Origin: a virus
IMG/VR virus record: IMGVR_UViG_3300031578_000224
Span: 1-31,387 of that record
Reading direction: 5' to 3' (one strand)
Length of the DNA: 31,387 nucleotides
Shown: one piece after another, positions 1-8,700 of the stretch
How positions within the stretch are numbered: the stretch's first letter is position 1
Layout of the letters: each line of letters opens with the position of its first letter
The notes under the pieces: model-generated
Seen by the model: the letters and a program-made list of their open reading frames with translations, nothing else
The model's database searches: none
Told to the model about the DNA's origin: nothing
Translations under genes and position numbers: made by a program

Positions 1-1
1 A

Positions 2-376
2 ATGAATACATATATAGCTGGGAGTGGATTATATAAACCATTTGATAAAGCTATTTTAACAGAAGAAACTGCTAAGAAAGACCCAAAAACATGGAAACTT
101 CTTTCAGAATATAATAAAGAACAAGAATTATTAAGAGAAAAAGATGCTTTAAAAGAAACTCCAGAAGCTAAAATTAAAAGATTAGAGCACGAATTAAGAG
201 TTGCTAATAAAGAAAAAAAAGAAGGAATGATAGAAAAAGAGACTGGTGTTGAAAAGACAGACCCTTTAAAAGAACATAGAGAAAAATTAGCTAAGGCTAA
301 AGAACTTGGTTATAAAGGGACTGGCAAAAAAGAAGAAATAAATGCTTTCCTAGAGGAAAATAATGGAGATAAATAA
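2..376 (+). CDS. Unknown small protein next to the tail genes (possibly 5'-truncated)
   Basis: A 124-residue frame from the ATG at base 2 to a TAA sharing one base with the next start (TAATG). The region that would hold the ribosome binding site is outside the window, so the true start may lie further upstream. The protein is hydrophilic and rich in Lys and Glu. Residues about 35-75 look like a long charged helix or coiled coil, and the end (KAKELGYKGTGKKEEINAFL) could form a small helical SAP/LEM-like motif. No family is recognised. Its position directly before tail tubular protein A, where T7-like phages have capsid and head genes, suggests a small virion or assembly protein; that is inference from place only. 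Confidence 0.6.
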   Translation: MNTYIAGSGLYKPFDKAILTEETAKKDPKTWKLLSEYNKEQELLREKDALKETPEAKIKRLEHELRVANKEKKEGMIEKETGVEKTDPLKEHREKLAKAKELGYKGTGKKEEINAFLEENNGDK

Positions 377-1029
377 TGTCAGATACTACGGAAATTTGCA
401 ACTTAGCTTTGTCTCATGCTAGACAAGACGCTACTATTGTTAATCTAGAAACAGATAATAATACAGCTGCAATAAGATTAAGAAGAATATATAAACCTAC
501 ATTAAATAGGGTTATTCAACTTTTCCCGTGGTCTTTTTCTCAAACAGAAATTTCCTTAGCCCCTTTAAATAAGGAGGCTTACAATGGATTTGATTTTGTT
601 TATCAAATCCCATCTGATGTATTAGAAGTACAAAAGGTTTCTATAGAAGGTGGTTTATTAAAAACCCTGTCTGTAGGTTCAGATAATAATTTATGGAAGG
701 TGTTCCCATCTGCTAATGGTTTAACAAAAGAAATACATACTAAGTTTGAGACAGCTACAGCATTGGTTAATTTGACATCTAAAACAGATGCTATACTAGA
801 CCCTTTGTTTGTAAATTATTTTGCATATGAGTTGGCAAGACAATTAGCAAATATATATAAAATAGATGCTAAAGAGAAATCATTACTATTGCAAGAGTTG
901 CTTTTAGCTAAAGAAGAGGCTATGTCTAGCTCTGCAATGCAAGAGGATACAGAATTTGATAATTATAATTATTATGTAGATGCTAGAGGAGGTTTCTCAG
1001 AAAATGTTGACTTCAGTATCTACCTTTAG
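376..1029 (+). CDS. Tail tubular protein A (T7 gp11-like)
   Basis: 217 residues. The N-terminus has the typical pattern of this family: EICNLALSHARQ, then an acidic/Asn stretch (ETDNNTAAIRLRRIY), then a helix leading to LFPWSF at about residues 49-54. In T7-like phages this protein forms the dodecameric adaptor ring between the portal and the nozzle. Length is close to T7 gp11 (about 196 aa). It starts one base inside the stop of the preceding gene (TAATG), and its end overlaps tail tubular protein B by 26 bases, so the two are likely translationally coupled. Family assignment rests on motif and gene order; confidence is high. Confidence 0.9.
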   Translation: MSDTTEICNLALSHARQDATIVNLETDNNTAAIRLRRIYKPTLNRVIQLFPWSFSQTEISLAPLNKEAYNGFDFVYQIPSDVLEVQKVSIEGGLLKTLSVGSDNNLWKVFPSANGLTKEIHTKFETATALVNLTSKTDAILDPLFVNYFAYELARQLANIYKIDAKEKSLLLQELLLAKEEAMSSSAMQEDTEFDNYNYYVDARGGFSENVDFSIYL

Positions 1030-3247
1030 TTTTGCTGCTGGGATTATTTCTCCAGAATTAGCAAGTAATATAGACTTAAGAAAACAAGGATTAGGAATAA
1101 TCCAAGGTAATAATGAATTTGTTACATCATCAGGTACATTATCAAAAAGACCTGGAACAGAATATATAGCTAATGCTAAAGGCAAAAATAGACTAATACC
1201 ATTTACATTTAATACAACTCAGGGTTATGCTCTTGAGTTTGGAAACTTATATATAAGATTTTACAGAGATGGTGGACAATTAATATCTGCTCCATCGACT
1301 CCAGTTGAAGTAATAACAACATATACAGAAGCAGAAATAACTGATATAAGGTTTACACAGTCTGCAGATGTGCTATATTTAACACATCCAAACCATCCTC
1401 CTGCAAAATTAACAAGACAAACAGATATAAACTGGACTTTAGAAGACTTGATATTTGTTCCAGATGTAGAGCAGGTATTAAGTTTAGGTTCATCTATAAG
1501 CGACCCCATAGTAGCCTCTTTTGATTGGGAATATACTGTGACTGCCGTGAATGACTTAGGACAAGAGGGTCAGCCAGTAGCTTCAATAACTCAAACAGCC
1601 GATATAGACTTAAACGATACGCCTATAACAGTTACTTGGAATCCTCCAGTTGATGTAAGTGATATTAAAGAATTTAGGATTTATAGAAAAGAAGGAATAT
1701 TCTTTTATCTTGTAGCAATAGTTAATGAGACTGGAGCAGGAAGTTATTCTAAATTGGATTCTGGTCTTGTAGCAGATAATACATCTTCCCCTCCAGAGAA
1801 TTTTACAGATTTTACAGGAACTGATAACTACCCTACTGCTTGTGGTTTTTATCAACAAAGACTTGTTTTTGGTGGGACAAATAATAAACCAAATACTATT
1901 TGGATGAGTAGAATAGCTGACTTTGAGAATTTTACAGTTACATCTACTAAAGCCACTAATGAAGCAGTTCAAGATTTAAAACTAGACTCTGGTCAAGTTA
2001 ATAAGATAAGTCATTTTAAATTAAGTGATGATTTAATTTGCTTTACTGAAGGAGCTATTTGGAGAATAAAAGGAACGCCTAACGTTGATATGATTGCTTA
2101 TATTGAATCTTCAATAGGAGTGAGTGCAGTTGACCCAATTAACACAAGAAAATCTCTTTTATTTTTAGAAAATAATGAGAACACAGTTTCAGATTTTATA
2201 TATAAACAACAAGTAGCAGGGTTAGATGGAGATGATTTAGGAGCTTTTTCTAAAATATTATTTGATGGTTATTCATTATTAGATTTTACTTTTTCAAGTA
2301 GTCCAGAAGGAAGATTATTTGCCCCAAGGAGTGATGGAAAAATGTTATCCTTAACTTATTTAAAATCTCAAAATATTGCTGCATGGACAATTTTAGAAAC
2401 AGATGGAACATTTGAATCTATATGCACTGTTGAAAAAGCAAGGAATGATGAAATATACATAAGTGTTAATAGAGACGGAGTAAGACATATAGAGCTAATG
2501 AAAAATCAGTTTTTAGCAACAGATGATATTTCTGATGCTTGGTTTGTAGATGGTGGTGTTAAATATGATGGACAAAAATCAACAGAAATTATAATCACAA
2601 CAGGTAATGTGGTTTCAACTACAGATGTTTTTGTACCAACAAATGTTGGAGATAATATTATTATAGCTGGAGTTAGATATGAGATATTAACTTATACAGA
2701 TGCTAAAAATGTTACAGTAGCAAATACTTTAACGGTAACTACATCTGATTGGATATTGACAGCAGATAAGATTACAGGACTAACTTGGCTTGCTGACAAA
2801 AATGTTGTTGCTTTAGCTGACGGTGATGCTTTAATGGATTTAACAGTTGATGGTTCTGGTGAAATTAATCTAGAAGATACATATAGTAAAATAACTATAG
2901 GATTACAGTTTGAAGCACTAATAGAAACTGTTCCTGTAAATATAATTTCAAATAATATTGGTTCTTCTTTAAGTAGGTCTAAGAGAGATATTAAGGCTTT
3001 TGTTGATTTATATAGAACTAGAGGGATTGAATGGAAAACTTCAATGGAAGACGCTAAATATCAAGAACTTCCTGAACAAGACAATCTTTCTGTTAATACA
3101 GATATACCTTTGACTTCAGAAAAAGTAGATCTTGATTTATTAGGTAATAATGCTTTAGAAGGAACTATATTTATTAAAAATAATTACCCTTTACCGTTTA
3201 ATATATTAAATATAACAGTAGTAGAATCAATAGAAGGAACAGGATAA
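1004..3247 (+). CDS. Tail tubular protein B (T7 gp12-like nozzle)
   Basis: 747 residues from the ATG at 1004, chosen because AGGAGG lies 12 bases upstream; the earlier in-frame ATG at 980 has no ribosome binding site. The N-terminus is diagnostic of this family: FAAGIISPELASNIDL, then a Gly-rich NEFVTSSGTLSKRPGTEY segment, then LIPFTFNTTQGYALEFGN. Later come a fibronectin-like beta segment with EFRIYRKEG and a typical core with YPTACGFYQQRLVFGGT. In T7-like phages it forms the hexameric nozzle through which DNA leaves the particle. Its position after the adaptor gene fits. T7 gp12 is about 794 aa, so this is probably full length. Confidence 0.92.
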   Translation: MLTSVSTFSFAAGIISPELASNIDLRKQGLGIIQGNNEFVTSSGTLSKRPGTEYIANAKGKNRLIPFTFNTTQGYALEFGNLYIRFYRDGGQLISAPSTPVEVITTYTEAEITDIRFTQSADVLYLTHPNHPPAKLTRQTDINWTLEDLIFVPDVEQVLSLGSSISDPIVASFDWEYTVTAVNDLGQEGQPVASITQTADIDLNDTPITVTWNPPVDVSDIKEFRIYRKEGIFFYLVAIVNETGAGSYSKLDSGLVADNTSSPPENFTDFTGTDNYPTACGFYQQRLVFGGTNNKPNTIWMSRIADFENFTVTSTKATNEAVQDLKLDSGQVNKISHFKLSDDLICFTEGAIWRIKGTPNVDMIAYIESSIGVSAVDPINTRKSLLFLENNENTVSDFIYKQQVAGLDGDDLGAFSKILFDGYSLLDFTFSSSPEGRLFAPRSDGKMLSLTYLKSQNIAAWTILETDGTFESICTVEKARNDEIYISVNRDGVRHIELMKNQFLATDDISDAWFVDGGVKYDGQKSTEIIITTGNVVSTTDVFVPTNVGDNIIIAGVRYEILTYTDAKNVTVANTLTVTTSDWILTADKITGLTWLADKNVVALADGDALMDLTVDGSGEINLEDTYSKITIGLQFEALIETVPVNIISNNIGSSLSRSKRDIKAFVDLYRTRGIEWKTSMEDAKYQELPEQDNLSVNTDIPLTSEKVDLDLLGNNALEGTIFIKNNYPLPFNILNITVVESIEGTG

Positions 3248-3250
3248 ATT

Positions 3251-3784
3251 ATGGTAAGTATATTTGGTAAAAAATTAAGCACTATAGAAAAGATAAAATT
3301 ATCAAGCGATATTCTAGGTTCTGTAGGTGGAATAGGTGCTACTTTAAGGTCTGCAGCAGCTGATAGAGATGTTGCTAGGTCTTATGCAACCAATGCATTA
3401 TTAGCTACTCAAGATGCTGATGAAGCTGTTAGAATTGGGCAAGAAAATGCTCAGATAGTAAATATAGAAAGATATAAAACAAAAGGGAAACAGTTATCAT
3501 ATTTTGCTGGCTCTGGATTTGCTGCTGGCTCAGGCTCATATGCTGACACTATAGCAAATACTGAAAGTGAATATTATAAAACAATAGCAGCTATACATTA
3601 CGATGCAGAAGCTAAGAAAAATTCTTTTAATTTTGAGTCTAAAAGAGCAAAAATAGAATCTAATTATATGAGAAAAGTTGCTGGAATAAGAAGCAGGGCA
3701 GGTATAATAACAGGAATTACTGGTATAGTTAGCAGTATAGCTATGACAGGGATAGACACTGAAGTAAAAGCAGAGGAAGAATAA
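3251..3784 (+). CDS. Internal virion protein, T7 gp14-like
   Basis: 177 residues, three bases after tail tube B, with AGGATAAATT as ribosome binding site. It has a central Ala-rich helical region (about 35-75) followed by SYFAGSGFAAGSGSYAD (about 83-99), the Gly/Ser turn typical of gp14-type internal core proteins. A second long charged helix follows, then a hydrophobic Gly/Ile-rich end (about 150-168) that could insert in a membrane. In T7, gp14 is ejected into the outer membrane as part of the DNA channel. Family length (T7 gp14 is 196 aa) and the gp12-14-15-16 order support the call; sequence similarity is only pattern level. Confidence 0.75.
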   Translation: MVSIFGKKLSTIEKIKLSSDILGSVGGIGATLRSAAADRDVARSYATNALLATQDADEAVRIGQENAQIVNIERYKTKGKQLSYFAGSGFAAGSGSYADTIANTESEYYKTIAAIHYDAEAKKNSFNFESKRAKIESNYMRKVAGIRSRAGIITGITGIVSSIAMTGIDTEVKAEEE

Positions 3785-3786
3785 AA

Positions 3787-5757
3787 ATGGCAGTACCAAT
3801 ATTTAATAATACAAAAGTAGGAAGCTCTGAATCATCAAGAGTATCAACAGCAAGAACTGAAGAAGATTTTATCACTCCAGGTATTGCTTCTGTACAAGAA
3901 AGGCTTGGTGCTTTAGCTAAAATAAAAGAGCAACAAGCTGAAAATGAAGGTACTGGAGAGTACTTAAAATGGAATGAAGAAGCTTCTGCAAAAAGTCAAG
4001 AATTACAATTAAAGAATGGTAGTAATGCTGTTGGTTTAGAAGATGAGTTTAATCAATGGAATGATGAATATAAAAATAATCTGAACTTTAGTAGTAGAGA
4101 GGCAGAGCAGGATTTTTATGATAGAGCTTCAACTAGCCTTTCTAATTATAAAAAGAATATAAAAACATATGAGGTTAAAGAAAACTTTGAATATAGTAAT
4201 CAATTAAAAGAAGCTGAATATTCTCAAGCAAACCAGAATTATGTAGTTGCTTTGTTTAATAACGATGAAAAAGCTCAAGATGACACTAAAATAAAAGCTA
4301 TGGTAGCATTTGAACAGTTACACGCAGGTCAGCCTCAAGAGTTTATAGATATAGAATTTCAGAAATCTTGGGATTTGACTACAACCTCAGTTTTAGATCA
4401 AATGGTTAGAAACGGAGAAGTTGTACAAGCCTTTACTACTATGGAAAAAGCTAATGCTAATAAGCAGGTTAGTGATGCTAGTAAGTCTTTATTTAATAAT
4501 AAACATAAAGTTTCATTGTCTAAAAGTTATGGTGAAACTAGAGCTGAATCTAAAGTTGGAGAGTTTACATATTATAATAATGAGGAGTGGGCAGAAAAAA
4601 ATGGAATAGATATTACTGATATGACAGAGGCTCAAAAGAAAATGAACTCTGGAAATATAAGAAATTTTGTTGAGAGAGTTACTATGGCAGAAAAATCTCT
4701 TTTAAAAGATTTTTATAAAGATGAAACTTTCTTTGCAGGAGATAATTTTTTTGATAAAATGGTTGATAACGATACTCAATCTGCAGTACAATCAATAAAA
4801 GATACTCAAGAAAAAACATATAAAGATTCTATAGATAATATTGTAGAATCTGCTAGAGATGATATTTCTAGATTTGTAGAAACTGGAGATGAAAAAGCCT
4901 TAGAAAGTTATAATGAAAAAACAAAATCACTAGAAGAAAACGGTGAGTGGGGAATAATAACAACGTTAAAATCTGATTTTAAAAACACTATAATATCTGA
5001 CCCAGAAGTATTTAATAATGTTATGGCTGGAGCAAGAACTGGATCAACTACAAGAAGAGCGATAAATGAAAATATGAGATTAAATAGAGATGATAAAAAA
5101 ACATTACTAGATATGTTAGATAAAGTAAGTAATATAAATTATGCCAATGCTGAAAAAATATCCGATAAACTTGTTAGAGATTATTTAGGATATTCTCCTA
5201 CTAAAAAAATTAACAAACTATCAGCTGTAAAACAAGCAGAATATTATCAATACTCTAATGCAATGATTACATTACTTAACAAAAACTTTGACAATGATCC
5301 TATTTCACAAGAAGATATAGGTAAAATGGTTGAGGGAGCAATAACAAGTAATAAGTTTGATATTGATAAATTTGATGATTCTACAATAGAAACAACTCTT
5401 TATGATACAGATGGAGATAAAGCTAAAACATTTATCAAAAAAAACAACATAACAAATGATGAATATATAAACCTTGTTCAACAAGCATCTGCCAGTGGAT
5501 TTTCTGGTTCAGAGACTATAGAAAGCATGCAGGAATTTGTTGATGCTGATAAAGAATTAAATATAGTAATAAAAAAACAGTTTAATATTGATAAATTTGG
5601 AAAAGAAGTAAATGTAAGAATAGGTCAAAGCTTACTGGAAGACGGAGTAATTTCTCAATCAGAAGCTAATAAAAGAACGTTAGATAGCATAGGGTCTGAG
5701 ATAGATAAATTACAGAAAGAGATACTTATAAAAAACCTAACAAGAGGAAGAAGATAA
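3787..5757 (+). CDS. Internal virion protein, T7 gp15-like by position
   Basis: 656 residues, ribosome binding site AGAGGAAG in the end of the previous gene. It is hydrophilic, rich in Lys, Glu, Asp and Asn, and predicted almost entirely helical, with no clear enzyme motif. It lies between the gp14-like and the giant gp16-like gene and ends directly against the next ATG (stop 5755-5757, start 5758). In T7 the protein in this slot (gp15, 747 aa) forms the periplasmic section of the DNA ejection tube. I see position, size and helical makeup but no sequence motif that proves homology. Confidence 0.65.
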   Translation: MAVPIFNNTKVGSSESSRVSTARTEEDFITPGIASVQERLGALAKIKEQQAENEGTGEYLKWNEEASAKSQELQLKNGSNAVGLEDEFNQWNDEYKNNLNFSSREAEQDFYDRASTSLSNYKKNIKTYEVKENFEYSNQLKEAEYSQANQNYVVALFNNDEKAQDDTKIKAMVAFEQLHAGQPQEFIDIEFQKSWDLTTTSVLDQMVRNGEVVQAFTTMEKANANKQVSDASKSLFNNKHKVSLSKSYGETRAESKVGEFTYYNNEEWAEKNGIDITDMTEAQKKMNSGNIRNFVERVTMAEKSLLKDFYKDETFFAGDNFFDKMVDNDTQSAVQSIKDTQEKTYKDSIDNIVESARDDISRFVETGDEKALESYNEKTKSLEENGEWGIITTLKSDFKNTIISDPEVFNNVMAGARTGSTTRRAINENMRLNRDDKKTLLDMLDKVSNINYANAEKISDKLVRDYLGYSPTKKINKLSAVKQAEYYQYSNAMITLLNKNFDNDPISQEDIGKMVEGAITSNKFDIDKFDDSTIETTLYDTDGDKAKTFIKKNNITNDEYINLVQQASASGFSGSETIESMQEFVDADKELNIVIKKQFNIDKFGKEVNVRIGQSLLEDGVISQSEANKRTLDSIGSEIDKLQKEILIKNLTRGRR

Positions 5758-8700
5758 ATGTATAAAACCTTTAGAGAACAGCAAATGGAAATAGATGTTC
5801 AAAGAAATATTTTAAATCCTAAGTTAAATCCAGGGCAAGCACAGCAGTTATTAGACTTAGGTGCTAGTGAAGAGGAAATTGCATTAACTTATATGAATAG
5901 TGGTGTTCTTACTAGAATGAATAATAATCATGCTGCTGAAATTGTAAAAAATTATCCAGAAATATTAAGCACGATTTCTCAAAAACCATTTGATAGTATT
6001 TCTGTTGATTATTTAGATGACTTAGCTAATAAAGCTCAACTTAATAGAAACTTTAGTGAACTTCCAGAATATGAAGATGATTTATTAGAATATTACACTA
6101 ATGCAACAAAAAGAAGTTATTATACATTAAATGCAAATTATTTAAAAGGAAGAGCATCTAATCCTAATGTTGAAGTAGATAAGACTAATTCATTACTAGA
6201 AAAATCTCAAATGTATTCAAGGAGAGCTGCAAATGTTAGAGGTCAAATACCAACTACATTTGTTCAAAAAACATTAGATTTTACTGGTAGCTTAACAGGA
6301 ACAACTGGAGAGTTCCTAGGATTATCTATAGCTGCTACTAAAGCTGGTGCATTGTCAGGAGGGACAATCGCTGGTGTTCCTGGTGCAGCAATAGGTGGTG
6401 CAGCAGGATTTACTGGTGGACTAGCTCATGCATTCAGTAAAATGTTTTTTGCTTCTCAAGGAGAGAATATTGAAAGATTAAGAGAGGTTAATCCAGAATT
6501 AAACATAACTGATGCTTATGATAAAGCTAAACTTACATCAATAGCTCAATCTGGAGTTGAACAAATTGATTTAATATTTGGATTAGGACTATCTGGGTTG
6601 GTTAGAAAAGCAGGAACAAAAGTTGTACTAGGAGTTGGTGGCTTAGCTAAGGCTGGAGCAAAAGGAGTCTTTGGAGAGTTAATTCTTGAAGAAGGAACTC
6701 AGCAATTATTAGGAGATACTCTAATAGATACTGAAACTGGTGATTTAAGTTTTGGGGTTACATTCTTACAAAACCTTGGTGGTGATATAGAAAATTTATT
6801 TAGTGGTGAGCCTTTAAACCAAAGAAATAAACAGATACTTGATATGTTAAAATATGGATCACCTGTGCTATTTGCTGGTGGTGTTATTGGACAAGTATAT
6901 CAGAATAAGACAGAATGGACTAAAAAAAGAGACGGAGATCCAATAACTCAAGAATATAATAACAACAGGTTAAAAACACAATTAAATAATATACAAACAC
7001 AAAGCAAAGAAAGTAACTTAGTTAATAGTCCTCAATTGGAAAAAGCTATAAATAGTAATCTGTTTAGACAGCCAGTTGCTATTAGTGTAGAAAACTGGAA
7101 CACTTTAAAAGAAAATGGACTACAAAGACTTGAAGGGAAAACTCTAGAGGAGTTTGGTATTTGGTTTGCCGCTGTAGAAAAAAATATTGACTTGGAAACA
7201 TTAAATGAAACCAATGAAGATATAACTCTGCCAGCTGCTGAATATCTTGCAGGAATAGGAATTGAAGATGAATTACTACAAGAAGGTATGCAATATATAA
7301 AATCTAATGAAAATTATTTATCAGAATCAGATAAAAAATTAGTTGATTATGTGAATCTTGACAAACAACTTGAAAGAAAAAGTTCTGAATGGTCAGCTAT
7401 TGAGGATATTATTTCTAATAAAATAGAAAGAAATGAGAATTTATCTGGAAATGAAAAAAACATATTAGCTACTTCTTCTGCTATGAGAGTCGCAGGGGCG
7501 AAAAGAGCTTTAAAGGACGGGGCAGATTTAGATGTAGAAAAGTTTTTTGAAGAGCAAGGATTTGATATAAATGTTGTTAAAAATGTTCCTTTAACAGAAG
7601 AACAAAGAACCTCTAAACAATCAGAAATAGAAGGAGCTTTAATTATAAAAGCTAGAGATGAAGGTAAATTAGAAGGTATTTCTGGGACAAATATTGATAC
7701 AATAATCAAAAACACAAAAGATAAGGTTGCTAAAAAACAATTAAAGCAAATAAGAAAAGATGCTAAAAAAGTTCAACAAACTCAAGAAGGTAAGCTAGGT
7801 AGCTTTAATCAAGAAAGTAAAGTTATATCTCTTTTTTCTGGAAATAATATAACAACTCTATTTCATGAAGTTGAGCATTGGTATGATGACTTTATGCAAA
7901 CTGCATATTTTAACAATACTCTAAATGATGATTCTAGAAGAACTTTTGAAGGAGTTAGAAATCACTTTGGACTGGAAGAGAATGAGAGATTTTCTAAACA
8001 AAATCTTGAAGATTTAGCTGAAATGAACGAAGAATATATGATAAATGGATCAGCTCCTACCTTTGCCCTTAAAAAGTTTTTTGAAACTATAAAAAACATA
8101 ATGTTAGATACTTATGGTTTGATTTCTAAAAGAGGAATAAAAGTTAATCCTAAGATAAAAGAATATTTTGATTTACAATATGTCACTAGAGAAGAACTAA
8201 AGGTGGCTAGGGAAAATGATAGGCTTATAGCCAGAGGTGATATAGAGTCTGATTATTATAAAGACCAGGTTGAAAAAGCTGAAATACTGGAACATAACAT
8301 TGTTTATAAAAATCATCAAAAAAGAAATAAAAGAGAAAACTCTAAAGAAATAGAGTCTTTTAGAAAAAAAGAATTTGATTTAGCAATTAAAGACTTATCT
8401 ACTGAACCAGTATATAAAGCTCAAAAAGCTATAGTATCCCAAGGAAAGTTAGATAGTAAAAATATAAAAGATACTGATTATAATATATCTTCTATTGATG
8501 AAAAATATATAAAACAAGGTGGTTCTATAGGGTTTAATAAGGATGCAGATATAGAAATATTAGCTACTTCAGTTGGATTTGTAGATGCGACTTCTATGTT
8601 AGATTCTTTATCAAGGAGTACAACTATAGAACAAGCTGCAACCCAAAAATCTAGTTTAGCAGTTCAAGAAAGATTAGATAGGGAATTTGGAGAAGATATA

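Noticed and set aside
980-1003. Earlier ATG for tail tube B
   Set aside because: No ribosome binding site upstream; the added eight residues do not match the family start, whereas the ATG at 1004 has AGGAGG upstream.
1610-1972. 120-aa frame on the - strand inside tail tube B
   Set aside because: Fully inside a well-supported gene on the other strand, no ribosome binding site, Ser/Cys/Ile-biased composition typical of antisense of AT-rich genes. The same holds for the - strand frames at 3536-3799, 7347-7715 and 9609-9965.
4421-4609. 62-aa frame on the + strand inside the gp15-like gene
   Set aside because: Alternative frame of a long gene, no upstream AGGAG, low-complexity Leu/Lys content.
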